Positions 8,905 through 18,771 are shown, counted from the stretch's first letter. The stretch is 22,943 bases of DNA from Discostella pseudostelligera (GCA_036940085.1 JALLBK010000432.1:1-22943), one strand, 5' to 3'. Program-made: numbers and translations. The notes: generated by a model not told the origin, from the sequence alone.

Positions 8905-10581
8905 TGGATTGATAACAGACGCCTTTCCATCCACATACATTGTTGGTTCACATTTTGGTTTCAATGCAGGTGCATTTGAATAATACCTCAGACTGCCACA
9001 TCCATAATATGTAAACCCTTGACTGTAAATAGTGCCAGGATCAGGTCTACTGTCTTGGCCTGATATAAACATGGTTGGGTCACGTGCTTTTCGTCAATTT
9101 GTGCTGTATGTGTTAATTGTGAACTTAGTATCATCAAATGATGGATACTCCGGGTTTGAACAAACTACTTGGATGCCACTTTGCCTATCTGGATAAACTC
9201 GGCTTCCTCCATGCATTTGTGAATGTTGATTCGAATTTTGACCCCTGAGTGTCCGTTGCATCCTTGAATCAAGTGTAAGTTGCTTCCTTGACATCTGGCT
9301 TTTGCTATCCATGATGGCAAGTCTTTTTTCAGAGTCAGTGGGCCCAAATCTCTCATCCATGTACATATTGTTTTGGAAACTCATGCCCTTAGCATCCTCT
9401 GGATCTTTGAAGAAGAAGTTTTCAACTCCAAAACACATCACTGCAATTGCATCACCACTGCAGCATACAACAGAGAGAACTAAAGTGATGATGAGTGTGA
9501 TGGCCCAACCGGCAAGCCCTCCACCATCAGTATTAGGTTGTACAACCGCAGAAGTTTGAGCTGCTGCTGGTGCTGGTGCAGGCGCTGGGGCTGGACTCGG
9601 TGCCTGCTTGATCACCTCATCTAACATGCACAGATCATACTCTCAATGGTCAAGTGTGCAAAAGTTGATATCATGATTCCCTATCAGATATTTGGTGTCT
9701 GAAAATGATCTGTAGGATTCCAATTCAACGAATGACATTTGATTGAGATTATGAGATTGCTTGGTTGATGAAATTTAATGGCACATCAAAACTCACTGGA
9801 TTTGGGTACGGTAAGTACCTCATCATATGAATCACGTATTTTATGGATGATGTACAGGCCAAACTTTTTATCGTCATTTCAAATGATGTACACATGGAAG
9901 TATAGGGTCACTTCCTTTGTGAGACCATGTTCTCGGAGTTGCCGCCACAAGTTAACATTCTGTTTGGCCACTTCCACTTTCATAGTTACCTTCATCCCAT
10001 TGATCTTCTCGACAAACGGAGTATGATACATTTCAATACAGCTTCCATTTCTTTCTAGATCGCATTCATCGGAATGTTATCCGGCAAATCCAATGCAATA
10101 AATTGAATCGAAACAATATCGTAATCATCATTTTCCAGGAGTGCTATGGTTGGATGCTTGGTTGGAGGGATACTGTCTGGCGCACAGTATTCAGAGTACG
10201 GAAAGTTTGCTTTACAGCAAATCTCTTCTGAAGTGAAGATGTCCCACATACCATCTGGATGATCAGTTTCAAGTTTGACAAGTAAAAAGTCGACCTTACC
10301 TTTGGCCCCATTGTGCAAGATTCAGCCTTCAAAGTGTTAGACCACCAAGGGCAATTCTTTCCCCTTGAGCAATTTTTTCAAGGATCCTTGCAACTTCCCG
10401 AAACAAGACAGTTACCCAGTGCATCAGGGCAAAATGGTGGAATGCAATCGCAGGAGCAAGTGACCTGGTTGAATATGTCATTAGCCCATCCGGCGGTAGG
10501 GATGTTGCATAGAAACTCATTTCCCGATGCGATAGCCATCATGGCTGCAATGGTGATGAAGGCAAGTACCTGATAATTCAT
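8905..10581 (-). pseudogene. Cys-rich single-pass membrane protein, paralogue A (decayed, 5' and central part)
   Basis: Homologous to paralogue B along its length. The ATG at 10581 begins a signal peptide (MNYQVLAFITIAAMMAIASG) and a Cys-rich module, TCSCDCIPPFCPDALGNC. Later parts include EEICCKANFPYSEYC, IPPTKHPTIALL, LYFHVYII, KKFGLYII, an Ala/Pro stretch, a transmembrane helix (GLAGWAITLIITLVLSVVCC) and a tail with MYMDERFG, TMFISGQD and TMYVDGK motifs. Lesions against B: TGA at 10380-10378 (Trp in B), loss of phase near the first intron (about 10265), TAG at 10057-10055, a 1-nt shift near 10035, TGA at 9881-9879, a 5-nt difference just before the conserved second intron donor, TGA at 9645-9643, TGA at 9096-9094, and the transposon. 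The last exon still has a 177-codon open frame (9627-9094). Confidence 0.85.
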
Positions 10582-11483
10582 GTTGTCAACACTAGATGAC
10601 TTGTAGTCATTGTTATGCTGAGAGGGATGAGGAGAATGTTGCTTTTGGATGAGGATTGGAGATGAAGATGAAGTAGTTGATTGAGGCAGGTTGGGGTTGG
10701 AGATGGGAGAACCCAGTCCTCTAGATTGGAGATTGGAGTTCCACTCAGCAGGATGGAGAGTCCTGAGCGGTCTGTACTGATGGGTTCAGAGATTTTCTCT
10801 ACTTGTACAACCTTATGAATTATTGCCAAATTCATGGTTCATGTGAAAAGTAGGGATTGGACCCGGGTCAAACCTCCACTCCGAACAGGATAGTAGGGAA
10901 AGTCGGGCCTGGCCGTGACGGATCCGGGTACTAAACCCGGGTACTAAACCCGGGTACTACTTCCACATACGACGTCGTATGAGTGCCCCCCTATGTACAC
11001 GTAAATGGCCCCCTTTTTCCTCTTAGAAGCCCTCGGGGGCAGTTCCCGGCATGCCGGGCCCAATCCCTAGTGAAAAGAAAACCGCTCTTGCAGAGGAGCC
11101 CGGCATCAACCGTGACAATGCATTCTCTTGTCGGTCTCTTCTTTAATATCAGTGAAGCAACAGAACAACGAAAATGAAGTGCCCAATCATTGTGAGATGG
11201 AAGACTAATGACAGCAAGTAAGCTTCCGTACCAGAAGAATGCAAGTTGTGAGTGTGGTCTTTGTTTCAGAGTGACACAAAGCAGAGACAAAAGACAAATT
11301 CTCTCGAGAATTGAGAAGATCATGAAGAAGTTAACATTGAACATACATCGAACATCAAACTTTTGATTTTGTTTTTCTATTGTCTCACGGTCCATGTATT
11401 GTAATCCTACCTAATTTATGTTATGAATATGAAAATGTAGTCAGCCCCGCATCACCCACTGTATAGAGCTGTGGTTTGTCATG
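10582..11483. other. Intergenic region between paralogues A and B
   Basis: No convincing gene is present. Open frames here lack family motifs. It includes a 13-bp tandem repeat with an adjacent 16-bp palindrome (10924-10981) and a second perfect palindrome, CCCGGCATGCCGGG (11045-11058). The upstream part would have been the promoter of paralogue A. Confidence 0.55.
10924..10981. repeat. 13-bp tandem repeat and adjoining 16-bp palindrome
   Basis: CCGGGTACTAAAC occurs at 10924-10936 and 10937-10949, with a partial third copy from 10950. A perfect palindrome, CATACGACGTCGTATG, follows at 10966-10981. The repeat unit contains CCCGGG and GTAC when tandem. Its function is unknown. Confidence 0.75.
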
Positions 11484-11786
11484 CTACTCCTCAGCCTTCT
11501 GTGACGAAATTGTAGACTTGCCAGCCATACCTCGATCTTGAGCTCGAGAATTATTATGATGTTTACTTGATCTTTCTTTTTTCTTAGATTTCTTCGACTT
11601 CTTGCTTCCTCTGTTTCCGTCACTTTTGCCACGATGATAATCATTGTAAACTTCCTCATCAGAGTACACATCATCATACATGACAGTGTTTCGTTGCTTG
11701 TCAACATACATTGATGGATCACTCATCATTGGTGGAGGTGGAAATTGTGACATAGCTTTTCCGTCCACATACATGGTCAGCTCGCG
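11484..11786 (-). other. Ancestral C-terminal tail of paralogue B, downstream of an in-frame TAA
   Basis: The reading frame of paralogue B stays open for about 100 codons after its TAA (11789-11787), down to TAG at 11486-11484. The frame reads TMYVDGKAMSQFPPPP, DPSMYVDKQ, an acidic Tyr-rich part and a Lys-rich run (KKSKKSKKKERSSK), ending KAEE. TMYVDGKA is shared with the matching place in paralogue A, where there is Lys (AAA) instead of the stop, so this was coding in the common ancestor. It is either a lost tail after a recent nonsense change or is reached by readthrough. Confidence 0.7.
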
Positions 11787-13486
11787 TTAAGGCTTGGACG
11801 GAGGTTCCTCCGAATAATACCTTCTACTACCATTACTACCCAAAGACTGGAAGGTTGAGAGAGAATCTGGATCAGGCCTACCTTCTTGGCCAGGAATGTA
11901 CATTGTGCGGTCTCTCGATGGCCTATGCTTGTACGAGTTGATTGTGATGAAGGAATCATGAAATGACTGTTCCTCCTCCAGAGGATCTTCACAATAATTG
12001 CTCTCCTGGGAACTCCGTCGATCGCCACAATATGTGAGTGAAAGTAGTTTTTCACTATTCCTGCTCCTGTCATCTCGGCTCCTGCTATCAGGCATAATTG
12101 TGAGTCTTCTCTCGTAATCAAGGGGCAAATGGTGGGGCCCGCGACTTCCGTCCAAGAAAATGTTGTTGTGGAACTCCTTGCCCTTGTTGTTGTTGTTGTT
12201 GTTGTTGTTGCTGCCGTTGTTGTTGTGATCTTTGCAGCAGTTTGCAACACCAAAGAATATGACTCCAATCCAATACCCAGTACAGAATACGATAGTCAGA
12301 ATTAAAACAACAATGAGTGCAATGGCCCACCCAGCAAGACCCTCTGTCGGATCCACATAAACGATGGTGCCCGTGGGTGAGCGAACAGCAGGTGCCGGAT
12401 GAGGAGGATCTTTGTCAATGACACACAGGTCGTACATCCCATTTCTTAGAGTGCAAAAGTTAATCACAGAATCCCCCGTCAGTTGATTCGTGTCCGAGAA
12501 TGCTCTAACGAAATGAGATTAAAGGAGGATACTGAATTAGTAAGAGCAAGTTGCAATCGATACAATGATAAGAGTAATAAATCAATAACTCACTGGATCT
12601 CGGACAGCACATCGTTGTACAAATCTTTAATCCCCTGGATAATGTACGGTCCAAACTTCTTTTTATCATTACGAACGACATACACATGGAAATAGAGGAT
12701 GTATTCCTCCTCAAGCTCCCGTCGTCGCAGGTTTACAGGTGCCACAATCGACTCCACTTTCATTACCTTCAGCTCCTCAATCTTTTCAGCCAAGCGAAGA
12801 AGTATGCGCTTCAATACTATCTCCATTTCATCACTAATGTCATGAATCGACACTTTGTGAGTGATCCCCGAGACAGAAAATTGGATGGGGATGATTTCTT
12901 CATCATCTTCGATGAGAGTAATGGTGGGATATTTGGTTGGTGGGATAGTTTTGGGCTCTTTGATGCAAAATTTTGAGTAGGGGAAGCTTGCTTTACAGCA
13001 CGTCTCTTCGGTGGGGAAGATTTTCCATGTCCCTGGTGGAACCTGCACAAAATTTACAAGAATTAATAATTTATTGCGGGGAATAATGAATCAGTGAGAG
13101 TGTGCATTTACCACTGGTTTTGTCTCGCGGGGGTAGTAATCGGCCGCATGATACTATGTGGAACGTACCAATGATCCCGATGTGCAAGATTCGAACCCCG
13201 AGGGAGTTTTTCACCATGGACAACTCACTCCCTGCTCACAATTACTCCATGGATCGTCGCATGTACCCGCGACGATGCAGTTGCCATACATATCGGGGCA
13301 GAATGGTGGAATGCATTCGCAGCTGCACGTGGCTTGGTTGAACATGCCATTGGTGCAGGCGGAAGAATCGCAGTCGAAATCGTCAGCACCATCCGCATTG
13401 ACTAGAAGTAGCGTCCTGGCGAAGAGGACGATGTAGACTGCGATGTAAAGACGACGGCTTGCTTTCACTTTCATCATGATCATCAT
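11787..13486 (-). CDS. Cys-rich single-pass membrane protein, paralogue B (novel family)
   Basis: Three exons: 13486-13229, 13042-12594 and 12504-11787. Introns are 13228-13043 (GTGAGT...GTGCAG) and 12593-12505 (GTGAGT...CGTTAG); both join in frame, giving 470-474 residues. Several Mets fall at 13486-13474; the one at 13474 gives a clean signal peptide of about 27 residues ending VNA. Exon 1 holds a Cys-rich module (FNQATCSCECIPPFCPDMYG). Exon 2 has ETCCKASFPYSKFC, IPPTKYPT and an alpha/beta-looking part ending YILYFHVYVV, KKFGPYIIQGIKDLY, which suits a lumenal domain before a membrane. Exon 3 has a transmembrane helix at about residues 288-318 (GLAGWAIALIVVLILTIVFC), then an Asn run and a tail with IFLDG and TMYIPGQEGRPDPD. 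No named family is recognised. The layout resembles type I membrane proteins of the diatom secretory pathway, including silica-vesicle proteins, but that is architecture only. Confidence 0.75.
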
Positions 13487-14213
13487 GGTCCTGGTTGGTT
13501 TGAATTGCGTACATGACATCTTGGTCGAAGTTCGACCTAAAACTAAAACTATCGTCCAACGTAGGCAACGCGATGCAGTGCTTGCGGCGGCAGCGGCGGT
13601 GGCGGCTTTCGACTTTTGACTTTCATGATGTCTGATGTCACTATCGCTGCTGCCAGAGATACTGCTACGATATCCACTTCCCGATGAGATTCATTCTTGA
13701 ATGAATGTTTGTCGGCTACAGGTTGTTCGAGAATCGTAGGTTTGAGTTCAAGTACACACACGGGCCTAACGGGCATAGTATTTCGGTATCGAGGGAATTT
13801 AGTTCTCGAAGAAATATTCGGAAGAAAGCCGTCCTAGAGCATTCTGCGCGAGAAAATCTGAAATCTTGATCCCCCCTCAGAACAGCCTTTGCCTTCTCTT
13901 TTGACCGGTACCATAATCAAAAGCGGGGGCTGGGCTGGATGGGACTGACGTCGAACCAAAAAATGGCGGGAAAGATGACGTCATGTGCAATCGTCCGACC
14001 ATGATGATTTGGCGAAGGATATTTGCCAGTTGTACCATATCCAACATACCTCCTGCTTCAAGTTGTCGCCATTTCCGCTCTCCTCTCTCTTGCATGCAGC
14101 ACAAAACTCGCGATAGACTCTCTAGCTACCCAGACACCATGACGAGATCCGCCGGCTGTCACTGCTGTCGGAGCAACGACGAGGCAGCTGCATACCAGTA
14201 AACCAATAACATC
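13487..14213. promoter_or_regulatory. Divergent intergenic region with E2F-like and TGACGTCA boxes
   Basis: No gene is seen between paralogue B (minus) and the SnoaL-like gene (plus). It contains TGACGTCG (13946-13953), AAAATGGCGGGAA with GGCGGGAA at 13965-13972, and the palindrome TGACGTCA at 13976-13983, about 230 nt before the plus-strand start. The box set matches the promoters at 2365-2408 and 20371-20449. Which flanking gene it serves is unknown; it is closer to the plus-strand gene. Confidence 0.5.
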
Positions 14214-15368
14214 ATGAAGATGAGCGGCCGGACAATCGCCCTATTGCTGCTTGTATCGTTCCAAGCAAATGCATTCTCCTTCTCATCAGCGGGAGGGTGG
14301 CGAGGGCGAGGTGGACGATACGGCGACGTCCAGCAGCAGGAGCATGAGAATGCCTCGGGCCATAGATTTTATCATCATCACCGTCCTATGCAACGACTAA
14401 TGGCTCCTCCTCTCCCGGCGATGGCATCACCATCAACATCTCCTGAATCTTCATTAGACTCTCCTCCCGCCATGGTGGTCGATGCAGTACTCGACTTCTA
14501 CTCCAATCTCGATAGACTGTACGACAAGTCAATACGGATCAAATGTCCCTTCTTCCGTCGTCGTGCGGCTGATTTGATTGACAATGCCGCCACGGTTGTT
14601 CAATTCTTGTTGATTCGTCATAAAAGTCTCCCTGGTATATCGGACCTATTTTTGAATGATTTGTCTCCTGTCTCGATGGTCGCGACGGCGGCTTCGTCGG
14701 CGACGATTGATGAGGAGGAGTATCAGGGGTTCTCGACAGACAACAACAATGGTAATGCCGTAGTATCATCACACCACAATCTCATGGACGTTGTATCCTC
14801 TCCACCAGGATGCAAACCGTTAGGGTATCACATCAAACGTCATCCAGACGGTACATCTCAAAAAGCACGTCATCTATCCATATCTGACATTGCCCACCAA
14901 ATACAAATGGATTGGACGGGGGGCACTCACGGACAAGACAAGGGATACTACATTACTGGAAAATTAGATTCTACCATCTACAAGGATGATTGTTTCTTTA
15001 CCGGCCCAGATCCGGATATGCCCGTACGTGGACTACGAAAGTATTTGAATGCTGCCTCCCATTTGTTTGATCCGAAATTGAGTGATGCAGCCCTACTTTC
15101 CATATCGTATGATGAGACTGGTGGAAGTAAGGGGTATGGAGTGATTGAGGTTACATGGAGACTAGGTGGGGTAATACAGCTTCCATGGCATCCCACTGTG
15201 GAACCATGGACGGGGAAAACAAGATATCATTTGAATGAAGAACATTTAATCTATTTGCATGAAGAGACGTGGGATATAAGCGTTTGGAGGGCATTTTTGG
15301 TTACTTTATTCCCTGACGCGAAGAATTGGAAAATATGGAAGGATGAGGAAGGGGCAGCAGGAAACTGA
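14214..15368 (+). CDS. Plastid-targeted SnoaL-like (DUF2358-type) protein
   Basis: A 384-residue single-exon protein ending in TGA. MKMSGRTIALLLLVSFQANA is a signal peptide followed at once by F21 (ANA|FSFSS), the diatom-type bipartite plastid presequence. A Gly/Arg- and Ser/Pro-rich stretch follows. Residues of about 85-150 (VVDAVLDFYSNLDRLYD, VVQFLLIRHKSLPGI) are helical. The C-terminal part, about 225-375, reads YYITGKLDSTIYKDDCFFTGPDP, RGLRKYLNAASHLFDP, GVIEVTWRLGGVIQLPW, GKTRYHLNEEHLIYLHEETWDISV. This is the pattern of the DUF2358/SnoaL-like alpha+beta barrel family found in plastids and cyanobacteria (IYKDDCFF.DP, then W.L.G...LPW, then Y.L...I..H...W). No enzymatic role is known to me for this subgroup. 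ATG 14214 is preferred; a second Met is at 14220. Confidence 0.82.
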   Translation: MKMSGRTIALLLLVSFQANAFSFSSAGGWRGRGGRYGDVQQQEHENASGHRFYHHHRPMQRLMAPPLPAMASPSTSPESSLDSPPAMVVDAVLDFYSNLDRLYDKSIRIKCPFFRRRAADLIDNAATVVQFLLIRHKSLPGISDLFLNDLSPVSMVATAASSATIDEEEYQGFSTDNNNGNAVVSSHHNLMDVVSSPPGCKPLGYHIKRHPDGTSQKARHLSISDIAHQIQMDWTGGTHGQDKGYYITGKLDSTIYKDDCFFTGPDPDMPVRGLRKYLNAASHLFDPKLSDAALLSISYDETGGSKGYGVIEVTWRLGGVIQLPWHPTVEPWTGKTRYHLNEEHLIYLHEETWDISVWRAFLVTLFPDAKNWKIWKDEEGAAGN

Positions 15369-15722
15369 ATTGGGTTGCTAATTGTATACTCTCGACGTGA
15401 TGGACGAGAGATAGCCAGGGAGAGAGGAAGAGGAAGCAGGGGGGACGAATTGATGATGTCGCGCGCCAATCAAGTACGATAGTGTAAACTAATGCTAATA
15501 AAGAGACGCTACCTATGCATATGAATAATGTATGCAGCATCTTTTCCGGGGTCAGAAGGCCATCATGGTGAGCGTCGGATCGCGGAGTATGGGAGCACGG
15601 ACAGGTAGATGGTGAGATCCACTTGGAGTCAATAAGTTCCACGTGGGCAATTGAGTCTTTCGTCTGTCTGGCGTCACAGCGCAGACCGTTGTTGCTCACA
15701 AATCCAAATCCAACGACCATCA
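15369..15722. other. Intergenic stretch upstream of the MITE-like element, no gene seen
   Basis: This is the 3' flank of the SnoaL-like gene. A GA-rich run (about 15404-15445) covers part of it. I see no protein-like frame. Confidence 0.5.
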
Positions 15723-15949
15723 TACTACGAGCCCTCCTAGAATTTACACCGGTCCGCAGCGAGACGGCAGCGAGACAGCAACGCGACAGCAGCGCGACAG
15801 TTGTGGGATTTTGTACGAGAGTGTAGTCCTAACAAAGTCCGGCAGCAAAAAGTGGTCCTACGTAGGCCTCTGTACACTCTCGTATGAAATCCCACAACTC
15901 TCTCGCTGCTGTCTCGCTGCGGACCTAAATTATAGGAGGGCTCGTAGTA
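15723..15949. mobile_element. Foldback/MITE-like element with long inverted arms
   Basis: The outermost 24 bases, TACTACGAGCCCTCCTA(G/T)AATTTA, match in inverted orientation at 23 of 24 positions (15723-15746 against 15949-15926). The arms continue inward with GGTCCGCAGCGAGACRGCAGCGAGA and TTGTGGGATTT..TACGAGAGTGTA, so each arm is about 80-105 bp around a central loop of about 45 bp. The left arm is longer because of tandem copies of an 11-bp GCAGCGAGACA-like unit. ATCA flanks both ends (15719-15722, 15950-15953), and the ends could also be read as TA target sites. It has no coding capacity, so it is non-autonomous. Confidence 0.8.
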
Positions 15950-15965
15950 ATCATAAGTACCAACC

Positions 15966-18771
15966 ATGGCGGCCGCCCAGCACTCTCCGCGTAGGGCATC
16001 GGCCTTCGTCCTCCTTTCCCTCCTTCACCTACTTTGCCATCATGCCACCATCATCACTGCCAGCAGTCGTCATCGTGACGATCATCAAACCATTGATCAA
16101 TTCACCCCGCCAAAACTCTCCTTCACCGCGTCGGACTACTACGCCAGCCTGGTCAATGACAACATGGTGAACTCCATCCAGGACGAGGACACTGATGTTG
16201 TTGCCAGTGATAGCAATATCAACAACAGTGACAATGCAGAAGTGCCATGGAAGATTTTCCAGGCTGTATCTTCCCTTACTTCGAAGGAGGCCATCTTGCG
16301 TCGATCGGGACCGTTGCTCACACTCTTTCCCAATGCCAACGACAACAACAACATGATGATGAACGACAGTAGCAATAACAACTTCAATTACTACAGCAAC
16401 ATCAACATCATGATGCAACGTCACAAACACGCCACCCATGCTGTACATGCTCCAGCGGAACAACGTTCCTACCTCGAATTGAACGGAGACAAATGTCATT
16501 CTGGCGGTGTATTATCGCGATATGATTTATTTGTGAAAACACCCACATTATCCAACCTTGCCATTGAACTATGGAAGTATTGTGCTTTGTATTTGGAGGG
16601 TGGGGTGTATGTCGATGCTGAGGCGGCACCCCTTACTGCACTGGGTGATGTTCTTGGCTGGGACAACAATGCGAATTCCAGGAAGAATTATGCAGTGGTC
16701 TCCATGACACGCGATAGTGGCGTCTCTCCTAGATTAATCAGTCCCAATACCAGTATCTCCGATGCTGTTACATCCGCCACCTCTCATGGAACTGGAAATC
16801 CTATCGCTATTTCTTCCATGCTTGCCATTTCTACCAAACAACATTCAGTGCCCGAACGTATGATTGGTACATTGATGCTCACCTCCACGGACCTACTGGA
16901 ATCGGATGCTTTGCTTCTTCCAAAAGCATTGATGAGCTTCATTAACGAAGATAATGCAAAAAGTAATGAATGGGGACTGTTGAAACAACGTTGTAATGGA
17001 ATTGAAATTGCCCCGGCTGGATATGGCAATGGATTACCACGAACTCTTCGACACTGCCCTCCATCATCGGGATATTGTTGTGAAATTCTCGATCCTACAT
17101 CGAGCTTTGTGTTACTATTGTCACGACAATCGATGGTACCGAATCAGTTGTTGCCCAGTTCGTCCAAGTTGCCGAGACCATATGCTGAGATTCACAATTC
17201 GTCATCGAGTGGTAACGGGGGCACTGTCATCAATGCGGTTGTTCCAGAGAAGGAGGTGGCCTTCCTCTCGACGATCCGTGAGGACCCATCCTCTCCTTTA
17301 CTCCAATCCTCCTCCACGTACACACCCGGCAATTCCGATACCACACCCAACATCTATGAACTTTTATCTCGCGAGAACTCTTTACCCAATCAAGAGAAGA
17401 ACAAACAAGCCTGTATGGACTGCCTCCGCGAGAAGAAGGCTGCCAATTGCGCATTGTGTGGTGAGAAATGTCCCAAGTTCTGTAACAAGTTGTGTGAATT
17501 GAACAAGAGTGAAAAGCCCGTGAAGAGGGTGTTGAGTGTGGTAGGCCCCAAGTATAGGAAGGATCCGGAACGGTGGATTCCACGAATTATCCATCAGGTG
17601 CGTGTTTGGTCTTCTTTATTTCGCTGTTATTGGTTTGCATATGCACCAAATGATCTTTGGATACTGACCAATTTCATATCCGCAGACATGGTTTGAACCA
17701 GTCACAGCCGAGAAGTATCCCAACATGTCCCGTCTCATCGAATCCTGGAAGCGTTCTGGTTGGGAATATCACTTTTGGGATGATAACTCCGCCGCCGAGT
17801 TCCTATCATTGCATTTCCCACCTGAGGTACGCGAGGCGTACGAATCCATTATTCCCGGTGCCTTCAAGGCAGATTTGTTTCGATACTGTGTCCTCCTAAT
17901 AATGGGGGGCATATATGCCGATATGGATGTGATGCTCGAGAGTAATTTGGATGCAGCCGTTCCAGCGGATGTTGGTTTTATGACCCCGGTGGATGCACCG
18001 GGCACTCGACCCGATCGACGAATGTGCCTATGGAATGGATTTATTGCCTCAGCTCCGGCCCATCCTTTCTTGTCACGTGCTATCGAGCATGTTGTGAACA
18101 ACATTCGCAATCGATATACGGTAGTGGATTATGATCACATGATGTGTCCCAATCCAGAGTTGTCGGTGGTGCATGCGTTTAGTACGCTCTTTACGGCTGG
18201 CCCATGCATTTTGGGATTGGCGGTGAATGAAGTTATGGGTCGGGATTTGCAGCAAACTTTTGCCGACGGGGATTTGGAAGGAGCGGGTAGTGCCAATGGT
18301 GTACCGGGACGTACCATCATTTTGAATCAGAACAAGTGGGATATGGGAGGTGAGGACGTACTCCATCTCATGCATGACCTGTTGATTGCTTTGATTTTAC
18401 GAGTCAAATCAGAATCCACTCTAATGAATATCGCTTCATATCTACCATTTCAATTGCAGCTCATCGTTTTACGTGGGTCGAGAACAACTTAGTTATCGCA
18501 GGTAAGCAGTGAATGTGTGGAGTAGTTGCTTTGAAGACATTACACAATGATCTCATTGCTTCTTGTACAACATAATATTATGTGCGCAGCCACGGATATG
18601 CCCGATTACGATGATCGAAAAGAACTCGAAGGCGATGATAAAGAGCAAGCAGCTCACTACAGCAAGACTCTTGATCGTAATAGCATTTACGGAGAAGGAA
18701 AGGTGTACATCAACAGAGAGATTGCACATGAGAGGATTGTCATGACCACGCAGGTTGATTCTTCGCTTTGA
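15966..18771 (+). CDS. Secretory double-domain glycosyltransferase (GT32/OCH1-like, DXD type)
   Basis: Four exons: 15966-17597, 17686-18349, 18460-18501 and 18590-18771. All introns are GT-AG (88, 110 and 88 nt) and phases agree, giving 839 residues. The N-terminal FVLLSLLHLLC segment is a signal peptide or type II anchor, so it likely acts in the Golgi/ER. Domain 1 contains WKYCALYLEGGVYVDAEA, a GT32-like block where the usual D-x-D reads D-A-E. A Cys-rich linker (CMDCL...CALCGEKCPKFCNKLC) follows. Domain 2 starts IPRIIHQTW across intron 1 and contains FKADLFRYCVLLIMGGIYADMDV with an intact D-M-D metal/nucleotide-sugar motif, then RMCLWNGFIASAPAHPF. The 42-nt exon 3 gives HRFTWVENN. A low-complexity Asn/Met stretch lies near residues 120-145. 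Domain 1 may be degenerate; donor and acceptor sugars cannot be read from sequence. Confidence 0.85.

Noticed and set aside
8905..13486. Reassignment of TGA to Trp, suggested by TGA at Trp positions in both paralogues
   Set aside because: TGA ends other intact genes here (for example 15368 and 18771), and further stops in paralogue A fall at non-Trp positions together with frameshifts. Decay, with splicing rescue in B, explains the data better.
13549..13776. Minus-strand open frame upstream of paralogue B
   Set aside because: It lies between paralogue B's start and the divergent promoter, has Pro/Ala simple-sequence composition and no motif.
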